NCBI GenBank assembly: GCA_022496805.1
Contig: CM040088.1
Coordinates: 17,329,001 to 17,393,000 of the forward strand
Reading direction: 5' to 3'
Length of the DNA stretch: 64,000 nucleotides
Origin: Pohlia nutans
Taxonomy: Eukaryota; Streptophyta; Bryopsida; Bryales; Mniaceae
This document shows positions 23,487-36,503 of the stretch, piece by piece. The notes beneath the pieces are model-generated. The model saw only the letters and a program-made list of their open reading frames with translations, searched no databases and was not told the DNA's origin. A program made the position numbers and the translations under genes. How positions within the stretch are numbered: position 1 is the first letter of the stretch; every line of letters begins with the position of its first letter.

Positions 23487-24221
23487 CACTAGTAGAAAAG
23501 GTGGCGCCCTCCAGGGAGATGCCCAGGCAAAACCATTGTACAGTCGGGTACAACATGCTTACAGATTTTTCAATCAGTTTCATTAGAAAGTTCAACAATG
23601 TTTAGGAAGCTCTAGCATGCTCACAAATGAACCGATTTTGAAACCACAAATTGCATTGGAATTGCAATGAAGCGTGCTTCAACTTCATAATAAGTGAAAA
23701 AAGAATTATTTAAAATAAGACAACAATTTGGATTTCTTTTATACACTATCTATCATTTCATAGTGAACCTGTGGAAGATAGTCAAAGATTTTTTGCATTA
23801 AGGTAAAGAACAAGCAAGAAATCATACAAGTAGTTCAAGTGGTGTGGGATCAAGTATCTCTAAAGCAATTGTGAAGGTTCATTTTTAATATGTACCATTA
23901 AATACAAGTTGTAATTTTCACAAATGGTGGCAGCACTAAATGGTAAATAGTATATAGAAAACATAAGATTTCTGTATGATTTTCAATTACATATGGGTAT
24001 TTGTAATGATGATAAAGTAGACTTTAGTGTGATTCCAATGCAAATTACAATTTGAAATTCCGTTCATTTTTGAGCATATATGGGCCTTCCAAAGTTCCCA
24101 CAAATCTCAACTGGATCCAAAAATTCGTAATCATCTTGTACCCGACTAGACTGTACATACGTGGAATTGGGCACCACGTGCCTCGGCAACTCCCTCGACA
24201 ATGCCACCTTGTCCACTAGTG
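23487..24221. mobile_element. Non-autonomous CACTA element, 735 bp
   Basis: Starts CACTAGTAGAAAAGGTGGCG and ends with the inverse of CACTAGTGGACAAGGTGGCA. Flanked by the 3-bp duplication CAA (23484-23486, 24222-24224). Subterminal motifs (GAGGGAGTTGCC-like, GTCGGGTAC and GTACCCGAC) are also inverted. The interior is AT-rich and has no transposase frame, so it needs an enzyme supplied elsewhere. Confidence 0.9.
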
Positions 24222-25100
24222 CAATCTCATTGTATCTTTATACAAAGAAAGGGAGAATGGGCATCATGGATACCCAAGATTAAAGTCGTCACAAGGCGAT
24301 ACTCTTGAATTTGGAATGATGGCATATAGAGCTTTAGCATTAATAGAATAATTGATGATACTTATGTGACACACATTGTCTTGTTGTTTCAATTTTGAGC
24401 AGGATGTAGGAATCATCAAGCCTCATTCGTCATTGAGCCTCATTAGAAGTGTTGGACATGCAACTGGTTGTGGACAATGAGGACCTAGCGTGAGTACTTT
24501 TGTACTCTCTTTGTTCCAAAATAAAAAGCCCGTGGGAACGTTGCTTCCAGTTCTCAAAGGAGTTTCTTTTCATTTTGGAATAGAACAACCCAAAAGGCTC
24601 TCATCAGAAGGGAAGTAGAACGTTCTGAATGTTGTCCCAGTTTAGTATTAAGCAAAAAAAGTACTCTAGGTATATCAAGTTGGGATTCGAAGATCTAATG
24701 TAATGTAGGTAAGTATGTGTTTAGTAAAATTGAGACTGTCAACTCATGTGACGTTTTTTTTAACCCCTAATTGCCCAACCATACATATTTTGCATGATGT
24801 ATAAATTTGAACTCTGTTTTCTCATCCATCAATGCACTTTTGAAGAGCCCTTGCATTTACACTCCCCCACCCTTGCACGCCCCCTTACACATCAGAAGTG
24901 CACATCAAATAGTCAATGAACCAATCACAAGTAAAATAGTGAAGCATTTCTGAAGGACCCTTGGCACTTTTCATTTACTTCTTGAGTGTAAGAGACTCTA
25001 GGAGGGCATGGGTGGCCATGCTCTAATGGTAATGGATTATTAAAAGTTGATTGTCACCTATCCAAATTTTATAAGATAATGGAAGCTTTTTGGTCAGCAT
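24222..25100. other. Intergenic DNA, no gene seen
   Basis: AT-rich sequence between the CACTA element and the ACR 3' region. It holds a lone TTAA-CCCC end (24760-24767) without a matching partner. No gene or RNA is recognisable. Confidence 0.4.
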
Positions 25101-26139
25101 CAAGGCACTTCTAACTTCTACAGCTGAATCAATAGAAAGCACAGGATACTTCACCAGAAAACCCAATCATTAGTGAAAACTCAATTATATACAAAACACA
25201 GTTGCAATCCTTTCTTCTTCTTCTTCTTTTTTTGGCACAAATTGAACGAATCAACTGCAAAGAGAGAATAAAATACAGAGCCACCACAGCAGGAGTTGCA
25301 ACCCTTTCAAAAGACGACAGAGGTAGACCAATACCTTCACAGGTTTTATATACAAGTAAATAATACAAGCGTGAAGGTTTCCAGATACTGGCTGGCTGGT
25401 AGCCGATATTTACAGACTCCAAGTGACAATAGAATATTCAGAAACAGCAATTGCCAAATAGAGCACCTATAGTCCTATATCTACATGACTACTCAGGACT
25501 GCAGGATAATTAATTATGTACAGATGGATGAGAAAGAATAGAAAGAGCTGTGAAAGTTAACCATGTAACCTCATCTTGCGCTGAATTCTGCATCTACAAG
25601 GAGATACAGGTACGAAAGAGTCTGGCATTGTACTGTAGAAGGCCGTGGTCGACCTGTATCCCACTCATCCAGACGAGGGGAAGGTGTATGCGTGCTTGCC
25701 ATCCAGCATGCTGGAGCCGATCATCAAAACTTACATGATCTTGCTGTCAGATGATCAAGAGATTCTATGTGCCTACTTCGGTAAGCCTCTAATCATTGCC
25801 TTACCTCCTAATTAGATGGTCGATGAGACGAGAGCTGCTGTAGTCAATTTGCTGGCGATAATTCACTCGTGCTCCAACCGGCCGTGCGGTTGATATTAAC
25901 TGGCCATAACGGACAGGTCCAGCTGGTTACTCTTTCGCCGACACTGTACAATCATCTCTTAGACGCTGGTGGAGATCTTGCTCATTATCTGTGCCAAGAT
26001 TGCAAGATAAGAAGAAAGGAGATAATACTCTTCCGAGCGACCCACTCAGAATCATTGCCTTCTATACGTTGAATGAGATTTCTTTGTGTTTCATTTCAGG
26101 GGGAGGATGATAGCTCATTGAGTTCTTGTGGAGTTCGCT
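25101..26139 (-). other. Downstream region of the ACR gene, probable 3' UTR in part
   Basis: Less AT-rich than neighbouring intergenic DNA, directly after the ACR stop codon. It contains a CTT run at 25212-25230. No coding frame has a recognisable domain. Part of it is likely 3' untranslated transcript; the polyadenylation point cannot be set. Confidence 0.35.
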
Positions 26140-28893
26140 TCAGGCCCTCCAGCCAAGACCTTGCAGAATGCGCTCTGATGTTTTGATGAACTTGGAAAAT
26201 GGGGACGCATCCAGTTCACGAGCCTGGACTTCTGAAGCTTTAGGTACTGCATGAACCCCTAGAAGCGGATTTTCTTTGCGGATAGCTTCCACTGTCTTGA
26301 GGTCGACAGGGCGACCGCTAACGTCAGTGACGTAGAAGGTGTTCACAGCTTTGTCATCTTGGGTGGAAACATCAGCTCTTGTAACGGAGAGACCATTCTC
26401 ACGAAAGATTCGCGTCACATCAGACAAAAGTCCTGCTCGGTCACTTGTGCAGAGGTCTAACCGCAAGCCCTGCAAATGAACATTTGCCGGTTAGATATTT
26501 TGAATATAAGCACTTGATGAAGAAATGTTCATCCGAATCCCAAAAACCAGGACTGGAAGTGCAGTACGCAAAAAGGTACGGCCTAAGCCAAAAGCGAATT
26601 ATTACCCATAAAATGCAACTTAGTTCACTACATCAGTCAATTCTTACTTCAGAAGATCGACGCTCAATAGCTGCCTCCAGACATTTTTTGACCTTCTCCT
26701 TCGCTTCAGCGTCTAGAGTTTGACCATCCATTTGACGAATATGGTACTCCTGCACGTACACAATATTTCCATTGGATACAACGGAATGAATAAGGACATT
26801 CCTACTAAGAATGTATAAAGGTCTCAAACAAACCATAGTCATAGGGTACGCTGGTACTCCAGCGTATCCAAAGCTGAAATGTACTGCTTAGGTACATTTC
26901 AGCCCAGGGTAGGCTGAAGTACCAGCGTACCCTGTGGCTATGTCTCAAACGGTGTCGCACACAATCTTTATTCAGAGCTTCACAAGAAATACAAACTAAG
27001 TTTAATTTACAGCATTTAATACAATGAAGAGTAGCTAAAGTTATAAGCCCAGTCAAGAAAGGGGTCATAATTACTGAATTACCTGAACAGCCAATGGACC
27101 GGAGGAATCAATCGTCGCATGGAAGACTACATACTTCAAATCTGTCAAAGTACACACAGTATCGAACAGGAGCTTCGGTCTATCTGGACATCTCACATTA
27201 ACAACTGAATAATTCTTCTCACTCCCAATGTGAACTTCGATTTTTTGATCCTCCTTTTCGCCGACGGTTAACGGGCTCCGTGAATCTGACAGTTCAAAAT
27301 CGTGATCAGCGAGCATAAGTTGATGAAGACGTCTCTCCACATGAGTGAAGCTCTCTGCTACAACCGATCGGGCAGCTCTTTCGTTGTCATAACCTTGCAT
27401 GATAGGTTTCAATTTCTCCAATATCCTCTCCAACTTTCTCACATTCTCAATGGGCCCTAAGGTGTCCTCGTCTGTTACATATATGACACATGCTACTCGA
27501 CGCTTGTGAGTCCAGACTTCTGCAGCATTTACACGACAGTACATTTCAGCCAAGACGGCTGAAACCTCAGAAAGCAAGCAAGGTCTGTCCGTCCCAGTGA
27601 GCTCTATCGCTGTGTGTTCTGCGATGGTCTGTGTACCGATGCATCTCCCGGGACACTTCTGAAATTCAGCCGTCCATTTTTTCTTCTGCAAGGATAGAGC
27701 CTGCACGAAATAGAAATTGGTTAACAAATTAAATTATTTTAATTAAACCAGAAACATTGCCACGGCTTGTCCAAATAGCACCAGGATCGATAAAGCCTGA
27801 TTATAAGGCTCAGATTTCTGACCTTTTGAATGTTTCCAATGATTTTTTCATCACGAATCTTCCTTCCTCTTGCATCTGTGACATGGAACACTGCAAATAG
27901 AACATGTGGAAATATTAGTGTGCAATTCTCCAAAGAGCCTCTGCCAACTTACTCACTGACTTATCTTGTGAAACTGCTGAAGACCACAAACTAACTTGAT
28001 GATTAAAAGCAATGACTCACCATCCATAAACCAGCCTCCATCGGATGAAATGTAGGCCTTCGATATTGTTAGGTCCATATCCATAAGCTCTTGCACAACT
28101 TCAAGCAGAGTCCCGTGTTTGTTCTGACTGCTAACCTGCATCCATGTGTCGATGATGTATAAACAATCAGGATTTAGAAGTAGCTAATAGCACTTCCTGA
28201 AGTCCCTTTATCATAGATGGATACTGCTAAAAAGCTGCATTCCCGCGGATAATGGACTACGAGAAGCTTAGATCTAAAATGGCAGATCCCGGGATTAAGA
28301 ATCAGTGAAGACTTCTTCCATGTAAAATTGTGAAAACTGTACGACTAAGATATTAAATACCGAGATCCATCACTACACGACCTCTAATCCGCTTAGGATG
28401 TTCACACTCCCGCTGCACAAACCTGTCGAAGCACTATAACTCAAGTGAACGAGTTGCAGAACACGGCTTACAGAAAGATACTAAAGTTTAAGAAATTTCA
28501 AGAGCGATAACCTGTGAGCTAAGGAAAAACTTTAATTCGCTTTGAGTTGTGCCAGTCAAGCAATGCATGTGGCAAAAACCAACTCTCAGCCTCCCTGGGC
28601 ATCATCAATAGACTCGGACGAACGGAATGGCTAAGTACCTTGACAAGAGTTGCACTCTTCTCAGCATCATTGTCAATCACTACCCTGCAAGACATTACAG
28701 GAAAAAATTATACCGGTATTAGAGTGATCATAAATTTAAACCGTCTAAAAATCACAAGAACCAACTCAGCACAGCCGCGTACTTACTTTGGAGGGTCAAT
28801 GATAGAGCTCATCGTGTCATACTCGGGATCGAAATAAGGCCAACTCCTGTTAAGAGCCATCGCCGGTCCATTGTTCATCGGAGCCGCCAACAT
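26140..28893 (-). CDS. ACR: ACT domain repeat (ACR) protein
   Basis: Coding exons on the minus strand: 28893-28787, 28684-28639, 28135-28021, 27890-27823, 27700-27083, 26749-26648, 26469-26140. All junctions are GT-AG and in phase, giving 1386 nt and 461 aa, usual for plant ACR proteins. Four ACT domains are visible: about 37-105 (VVIDNDAEKSATLVKV to FHVTDARGRKI), 141-215 (HTAIELTGTDRPCLLSEVSA), 275-335 (YSVVNVRCPDRPKLLFDTV) and 354-430 (LRLDLCTSDRAGLLSDVTRI). ACT modules bind amino acids or similar small ligands; plant ACRs are thought to be sensors or regulators without a catalytic domain. The start ATG (MLAAPMNNGPAMALNRSWPY) lies in an exon beginning at 28906 after an acceptor, so a 5' UTR intron is likely, with a candidate donor at about 29053. 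Two other in-frame Met codons follow closely. Confidence 0.93.
26830..26942. mobile_element. Fold-back MITE in an ACR intron
   Basis: Two arms of about 50 nt pair almost fully (left CATAGGGTACGCTGGTACT, right AGTACCAGCGTACCCTGTGG), with a loop near TGCTTA. TCTCAAAC occurs on both sides (26822-26829, 26943-26950), an 8-bp duplication as in hAT elements. Transcribed with the ACR pre-mRNA it would form a long hairpin. Confidence 0.75.
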
Positions 28894-29053
28894 ATTGACA
28901 GATTCACTGCAATGAACCAAAAAAAAAAACAGGAAACAAGATTATATGAGTCACAGCACGCCGAAAACACAAACCGAATAGAATTCTATCACTGAAGAAA
29001 AAGAAACTTCAAATCCATTCCCTGCAAGAAAAAGGAAGTCGTGTAAGACAAAC

Positions 29054-29680
<627 letters not shown>

Positions 29681-29719
29681 AAAAAAAGCGCGCGCTCTCT
29701 CACTCTCTCAGAAAAAAAG

Positions 29720-31019
29720 CGCGCGACCGTCAAAACTCCAACCTCTCCGTCTAAGTAATAACAAACTTCTACCTCTCTGTCTCCGCGTCAATAAAATCAA
29801 ATTCACGATCGTCAGCACGCTGCACATGACACACCGACCCCCGCCGTTCTGTTCCGTTCCATTTCCACTCACAAGAACGACATCAATACCACCGCATTGA
29901 GTGCCTTTTTTGCCAAAAATAACAGAATCTCTCCAATGCGAAGCTTAGTACGTTACTGACCACGGCCGCTTCGTCTTAAGATTATTATTACCATCACCAT
30001 AACCTCGCCATCAGTCAATTACCGTCCCTACTAAAACACTGTTCGCCTCACTCACTGCCAGCACGAACGCCACGCCTCTCTGACTAAGCAAACTAACACC
30101 GCAACCACTCACACCAAAAGCACACACCTGCCAATTAACACACCATTTGCTCCGTCGCCGCAAATCCGATCCGTTTTCTCCTCTCTGCATTTGAGTCCAA
30201 AAAAACAAAAAAAATAAAAAAATAAAAAAAAATAAAAAAAATCGGATCCGTTACAGCAAACGCGCGAGCAAGATCCGCCATAGCCAGACCTGCCAAGCCC
30301 GCCATGGCCATCTCTGATTCTATTTCCCCAGGAAGCCCGCCGGTCACGGGCAGCAAAAAAAATCAGATTCCGGGCAACCCGCCAGTCAGGGGCAGGGAAA
30401 AAAACCAGATTCGGGGCAGGAATCTCTTCACTAATTCTGTTAGCAAAGGAAGTTCATTATTCCCCATAATCCTCCCGGTCTGGTAAACCACTCATGTGTC
30501 GGAGAATCAGGAACAGCCGGTTGGGTCTTTTTTAAGGGTAAAAGAATTAGTGTAGCACGGAATTTCGTGTGGGGAAAGACTTTTTACTTTTACTGGGTCA
30601 GCAGTTTTTGGGGGAAAGCTAAGGTAGCCGCCGAGTGTGAGTGGCTTTGTACCCTCCCTTTTTGATTTGATACTGTCTGGGGCCAACTTGGAGCCGGATC
30701 TAGGCTTACTATAGTAGCCTCTGATTTGAAAATTAGCAAACTAAAATTTATTTTATGGCAACTGTAGCCGGACACTGGCCTGTAACTAAGTAAAAAGTGC
30801 TTTTGGAATAATTCAAATAGGTTAAATATGATGGTTTTTCAGTTATTTTTAATAACTTGGAAAAGAATTCCAATTCCACACGTAATGAAATCATGCAGTA
30901 AATATCTACAATTTAGGTTTATTTTTAAATTTGACATGCGAAATTGTGTAAATGTTATAAGTAATATATGTCATTTGTGTAAAAAATTAAAATTAAAAAA
31001 AAGTAATATATGTCATTTT
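29720..31019. other. Intergenic DNA, no gene seen
   Basis: Relatively GC-rich at first, with A-runs at 30198-30240 and a tandem duplication of about 47 bp around 30333-30420 (GGGCAGC/GGGCAGG, AAAAAATCAGATTC/AAAAACCAGATTC). It may include distal ACR promoter. No convincing coding frame. Confidence 0.4.
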
Positions 31020-31338
31020 TAAGATACATTATATTTTAAAGTAAAGTTGAATGAGTGCAAGCATATGAAGGGACATTTTGCAGGAGTATTATGTTTTTCT
31101 TTCCCAATATAATAGAATTGAAGTTTTATGATATTTACTATAGATGACATTAATTACAAACCATCTACACATAATGTTTGCTACACTAAATGTTTGATAC
31201 ACTACAACGTTAAATGTCATTTGGATACTTGATTTGAAATTCATTAACCCTTAAATGACTTTCCCAGCCTCATATGCTTGGTTTTCCAAAAGAATCTTGT
31301 TTTTACTACAGGAGCAGTGACTATTCCAAAGTCTTCAA

Positions 31339-31486
31339 TTCTTTCTGACAAGACATGAATCATTCGATGCACAATAAGATGAGTCATCTGGTGTGATAGT
31401 TGCAACAACAAATTCTTTCTGACAAGACATGAATCATTCGATGCACAATAAGATGAGTCATGTGGTGTGATAGTTGCAACAACAAA
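31339..31486. repeat. 74-bp tandem duplication
   Basis: TTCTTTCTGACAAGACATGA starts at 31339 and again at 31413; the two 74-bp copies differ by about one base (CATCTGG versus CATGTGG), so the duplication is recent. Confidence 0.9.
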
Positions 31487-32394
31487 TTCTTCCATGTTTT
31501 TTTGCAATGTTTATATCAAAAGAATAAGGGGGCAAGACCTTTTCTATAAACATTGCCTTTAATTGCTCTAGCTCTTCCATGGTTGGGCTAGTTTCCTATT
31601 TTCATGCATTGCATGCATGGTGAAACTATCCAAGTCCACGACACATCACGAACATGCTCGGGATCAAGGTTCTCTGCATGATTCCCTAAGTTGCCCGCCC
31701 AAACACTATATTGTCGTTTAAAAGTAACAATATTATTTATAAGTGGGATTTTGTAAACTTAATTGAAGTTATTGGATGGCACACTTTTAATAAGATTGTT
31801 GTTTCAATAGTAGGTTTGAAGCTTTATTATTAAATTTTATTTAATTAACTTTCATAATGAAAACCCTACTCTCATAGGAAAATAATCAATTTACCATATT
31901 TTTTGAACCACACTTTAACTATGTACGGTAAACTATTATATCATGAAAAGTATTTTCGTCACAAAATACACGAAGGGTCTAAAGGTTTGTAACTACAACT
32001 TCTAAGAATATAACATCATTGGAAAAGGAAATTGTTGGTCAACTTGGCAATGTTGTTGTCAACATTCAACTCAAATTTGATACTTATTCCCGACACATGA
32101 TTACTTTGAATTGTTAGGTTAAATATTCTACTCGCATTTAGTAAATCTTCCACCTATGTTGACTATTCGTCATGAGATTTTGGTCCACATTTCAACTATA
32201 TCACATATTTGTGATGTGAAATCTAATGTTTCAAAAGGAAAAAATAAACAAGGAGTGCAGGGTTTGCAAATTCAGCTCTCACAAAAAGAATTTATATAGA
32301 AAACAAAGGTGGTTGGTTAAATTAATGTGATGTCATCGACATTCCATTCTTATTTTTTTAGTTTTTTTTCCACGTGTGGCTACTTCTATTCTGC

Positions 32395-32790
32395 ACATTC
32401 AATCGTGTACCTATGTCTCTTAACTATGTTACTTGGTCCTAGTAATGTCTACCTGTGTTTATTAGTACTAGTGACTGGAAATCTCCTTCCTATGATGATA
32501 GGTCTTACTGCTTGGAGATCTCTTAACTATGTTGATTGGTCATAGTGACTGGAGATCTTCTGTCTATATTGATTGGTATATATGACTCATCCCTACGTTG
32601 ATTGGTCTTAGTGATTGGAGATCTCCTACTTATGTTGATCGGTTCTAATGACTCCTACTTATGTTGTTTGGTCTTAATGACTCCTACTTATGTTGACTGG
32701 TCTTAGTGACTTCTACCTATGTTGATGAATCATAGTGACTAGAGATCTTCTACATGTGTTAATTGGTCCTAGTGATTGGAGACATTTCAC
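32395..32790. repeat. Minisatellite expanded inside dispersed-repeat copy 1
   Basis: Repeated units of about 35-65 bp built on CTATGTTGATTGGTCTTAG and TGACTGGAGATCTTCT. The sister copies at 41.6 and 42.9 kb have only one such unit (TTGACTAGTTCCAAGTGATT), so the array grew after the copies separated. Confidence 0.75.
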
Positions 32791-32870
32791 TCAAATTTTA
32801 TATTAATTGTTCGCTCGTAGTTACATTTATTTTGAACATTCTATCACACAATTAGTCAAACACCCATCAT

Positions 32871-33786
32871 TAAAGGAGAAATTTAGTTTAGGAAGGCCTC
32901 AAGTTTGTGTAAAGCTCGAGTCTTAGATGAAGGCCCTTTGAATATATAGAGATTTACTATTGGCCAACACCCAAGTACTATTGGTTGTTATTCAAGCGAG
33001 ACACTGTGAATCAAATTGACTCTGAATGTAGTAGCTTCTAAGAGGGATTTGGGATGCAGACATGATGGTGGAATAGAATTAAACTCAGAGCCTTTTGAGG
33101 CAATCATTTTTCTTCTAATGATTGACCAAAAGGTATTAGACTAAAATTGTTTGATCTAAACATTAATTGTTTGTCCTAAACAATTAGTTTAACACCTATA
33201 AAAGCGAATAAATTTATCTGCTCTAAATAATTATTCTAGCAGCAACAACAAAATTATATATATTTAAACTACAAGGACCAACTCTTGCAGCACTAGACCT
33301 TTCATTTAATTTACAATACTTTGGCGACTTTTGTATGAAAATGCAATTTCATTTATCTTGCAATATTTTTGCATGTGTGGTTTTTTATCAGAGGGTCTGC
33401 TACGTGGTTGATATGGTTAGATAAAAATAGAATTCGTTTTAGCGGTGAACATTGGTCACAACAGAAAATTGAATCGATGCTCTAAGATACGATGTTTGAC
33501 CACGGAAAACGGCGTGGCTGAAGACCAAGACTCTTACCAAACAATACCCAAGACAAGCCAATAAGTTTATTGTCGGATTTGACAAGGAATGGTATAGCAC
33601 CCCTTTCTTAGGTACGATGACTTAGATAGAGATACGCTGGAACTACAATAGTCCTGTGATGGGCTCTTTTAACTGATTGACAAAAACAAAAATTGATTAC
33701 CAACAAGCTTGTTTGCTAGGTGCAGTGTGACAATTTTGTAACCATTTCACCATGGAATAAAATGTCCATTGTTTCTCCCCACACAT
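32871..33786. other. AT-rich intergenic DNA, nothing recognised
   Basis: No coding frame, RNA gene or terminal inverted repeats were found by eye. Confidence 0.35.
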
Positions 33787-33830
33787 ACACATATATATAA
33801 ATATATATATAAATATATATATATATAAAA

Positions 33831-33893
<63 letters not shown>

Positions 33894-33908
33894 TGTGTGT
33901 GTGTGTGA
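33787..33908. repeat. (AT)n and (GT)n microsatellite
   Basis: About 105 bp of AT dinucleotides with short A-rich interruptions, followed by (GT)9 or so at 33891-33907. The Ile/Tyr-repeat frame across it is an artefact. Confidence 0.95.
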
Positions 33909-34136
33909 ATTTGTAGGGTACCTTTTGAAATTCTTCACAACTGTAAAGATATACATAACTTGATTACAATTATTTTTGAAAAAATCAAAAGCCCTCTGCT
34001 AAATTAATTCCCACTACCTTTCATTCATTGATATCAGTATTGATGATAACCATTGCCTTGGTTCAGTTGTGTCTTGGTTGTAACTTGGGTACATGACTTG
34101 CCAATCATTATTTGATCCTTATCTTGATTTTTATGT

Positions 34137-34403
34137 ACCGTAGTACTATGGCTGGGTCGCCAAAAAATAATTCAAAAAATAAAAAACGTAAAAAAGCTGA
34201 AATTATGAGGACAAAAAAACGAAAATAGAATAAATTATTTCTAGCTATATCTTGCTATTTATAAGCTATTTTTGGTCATTTGGGTCAAAAATAAAAACCA
34301 AAAACAAAAACCAAGAAATTCATGTTTTGAAGAACGAACTTTATTTTTCAAAAAATATTAAATATTCGTTTGTGGGGTGGCGACCCAACCATGGTACTAC
34401 GGT
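34137..34403. mobile_element. MITE with 25-bp inverted repeats
   Basis: Left ACCGTAGTACTATGGCTGGG then TCGCC, right GGCGACCCAACC then ATGGTACTACGGT, near-perfect inverse of each other, enclosing 215 bp of A-rich sequence. No clear target duplication, so the superfamily is undecided. Confidence 0.75.
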
Positions 34404-35269
34404 GTTGTGAACTTGTGATGCATGTAATGGTAATTATCTTGTACATCTATCTTTTATGCATCCAAACTGAAAGTAGGTAATTTAGATGAAAAGCGACATG
34501 ATATATGTCCAAAAGACATTTGGGCCTTTATTTTTTACTTTGACCAAAGATGGGATTCCAGAGAGAAGTTACATAGTTTTTAAAAAGAGAGGGGTGCCAT
34601 AGTAACCCCTTAAAACAAAGCCTTCGACCTTTTAAACCATGTTTCTTTGAAATTTCAAATTCGACTTTCAATAAGAACAAGTGTAAGTAATGATGACATT
34701 TTTGCTAGAGGAGTAAACGTAATATTTTGAAATATCATTTATGAGTCTTTCATATTGATGTTCAACAATGAATAAAAGTTAAAAAGAATGCTTTGCAAAA
34801 ATGTAAAAATTCCCAAATTTTGTATACTTAAAACATTTTTCTGAAATCTGAATGCATTAAAAACTCAAAATGACTCAAATTTGATGTCATTGGAAAGAGA
34901 ATGACATTTTAACAAGCTAGGCTAAAGAAATTGAAGATTTAAAATAAAAAAAAAATCACTCTTTAATGGAGATTGAAATCAACTATGACGACATTCTAAA
35001 CAATTCATTTACCGTGAGCTAAAAGAACAAGGCCCTGGGCAATAATTTTTTTTTGTTCTTTCTTCACAATTTTCTTTTCTCCAAATTCAAAAAAAAAATT
35101 ATTCCAAAAAAACCAAGAGTGTGTAAATAAAATTAAAGAAAAAGAGTTTTTCAAAATTGTTTTACAAGGAGGTGTATTAGTCATTTTGTATATTGTGGAT
35201 GTATAAGTAATGTAAACTATCAAATACACGAGTATCAAATTTGAAGTGATCAATTTTTTTTTAAACATT

Positions 35270-35440
35270 TGTGTATCACTTGAGCAACGAGACAGCTGAA
35301 CCATATAGAACAAGCGGCTAGTCGCGTAGTCTATGCCTTCGTATTTACCCAGTTTTACACGTTGTTTGTACTGCTCAACCATGTAACTCCTTAAAAACGA
35401 AGCGTTTCCGTAGTCTCTCCCCTGGAGGGGCAGAGACAAC
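35270..35440 (-). pseudogene. Possible coding fragment of unknown origin
   Basis: Inside a 180-codon minus-strand frame (35005-35547) one stretch reads like real protein: SLPLQGRDYGNASFLRSYMV then EQYKQRVKLGKYEGIDYATS. On either side the frame turns into AT-derived low-complexity residues. It could be an isolated exon or a captured gene fragment; no family is recognised. Confidence 0.25.
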
Positions 35441-36028
35441 AAATATCTCAAATCAGAACCTAATAGTGTAAAAAGGATTATATTAGCAGAAATGTCGTTT
35501 TTTGAACACGATGGATAGTCCCTGCCTAAAAGGCAAAGCCCAAACAAAGAGACGGATGAAACACAATCATTGTAGCGCTCATGTGCAAATGAATGGAATG
35601 GTAAAAGTGTAGGTCAACTTCCACTTCAGAGAGTGAAGGTTGTGAGAAAAGACCTAAAAGTAATATGATGTAAGTTATCCGTCATTGATGAGGGCACAAT
35701 ACTCTAGTCAAGTGGAGAGGAACTTTTTGTTTAGGCAAAATGTGGGCTGGGCAGACTCCAAAGATGCAACTTTTCTTCCTTTTGGAATAATGGAACCCAT
35801 ATCTTTTTGCTAGCATTTATATATATAATTTTCATAATGGGCCATATATCTATATAATTATAAAACTCACATGGGCAAAAAGCAAAGAAAACACGTGCAA
35901 TTAGCAAAAATAATAAAATAGAATGATGGCCATTATTGCAAAGACGGAGCTTTCTCACATTTTCATTATCGATAGAGCTGATTGCTCAATGAGCTTTTCC
36001 ACGTTGGTCAACCAATATGCTTGTATTA

Positions 36029-36503
36029 TGGCCCTCTTTACACTAGAGGCGAGAAGCCATGGAAAAAACCTCACAAGGACCATGGCTCATCCTTGAGAAG
36101 CTAACCTTTGAACTTGATGCCTTTGGATATAGTGTAAAGTGAGAAGGGGCCACAAAATAAAGTGCTGATTTTTTAAAATAAAGTTCTTACATATTTCTTA
36201 AAAAATAAAAAATGATTGGTTGTAAGAATTTTGGCCAAACGCCCCCCCCCCCCCCCCGGATTTTGCATTAGACCCACCTCTTGAGGTGGGCTTGACGCAA
36301 AATCCGGAGGCCTTGAAAAATGTGCACTTTTCTTGCCACGAAGGACAAAAGTGTTGTCCATGTCATTTTCTCCTCCTTCTGTCCCTTGGATTGAAAATTT
36401 TGGGTGTTAAGTGACATTCTTTGGTCTTCTCGGTTTTTAGGCCTCCCATTGGCTGAAATTTCTATCCTCGCGGCTTCTCGTCTCTAGAGTAAAGAGGCCC
36501 TGT
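36029..36503. mobile_element. Inverted-repeat element, GGCCCTCTTTAC ends
   Basis: Left GGCCCTCTTTACACTAGAGG then CGAGAAGCC; right GGCTTCTCGTCTCTAGAGTA then AAGAGGCC. The arms pair over about 30 bp. The interior contains a 16-nt C run and a second hairpin at 36256-36307. No clear target duplication. Confidence 0.6.
36256..36307. repeat. Compact hairpin after a C16 run
   Basis: Arms CCGGATTTTGCATTAGACCC and GGGCTTGACGCAAAATCCGG with ACCTC/GAGGT next to a short loop pair over 25 nt with four or so mismatches. It sits inside the inverted-repeat element and directly after the homopolymer (36242-36257). Confidence 0.75.

Larger units (their letters stand above)
31020..32870. repeat. Large dispersed repeat, copy 1
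   Basis: Diverged similarity in the same order with 40.4-43.9 kb: the GACATTAATTA/ACTACAACGTTAAATGTC block, the block around AAATTTTATTTAATTA with CTCTCATAGGAAAA, the ACTTGGCAATGTTGTT/TTCTACTC block, and CACGTGTGGCTACTTCTATT ending near ACATTCTATCACACAATTAG. No coding frame. It may be a degraded transposon or an old duplicated segment. Confidence 0.55.

Noticed and set aside
24500..24605. Degenerate Stowaway-like element (TACTCTCTTTGTTCCAAAAT)
   Set aside because: The right end does not form a convincing inverse and no TA pair is clear.
33747..33956. Tyr/Ile-repeat minus-strand frame
   Set aside because: It is produced by the (AT)n and (GT)n microsatellite.
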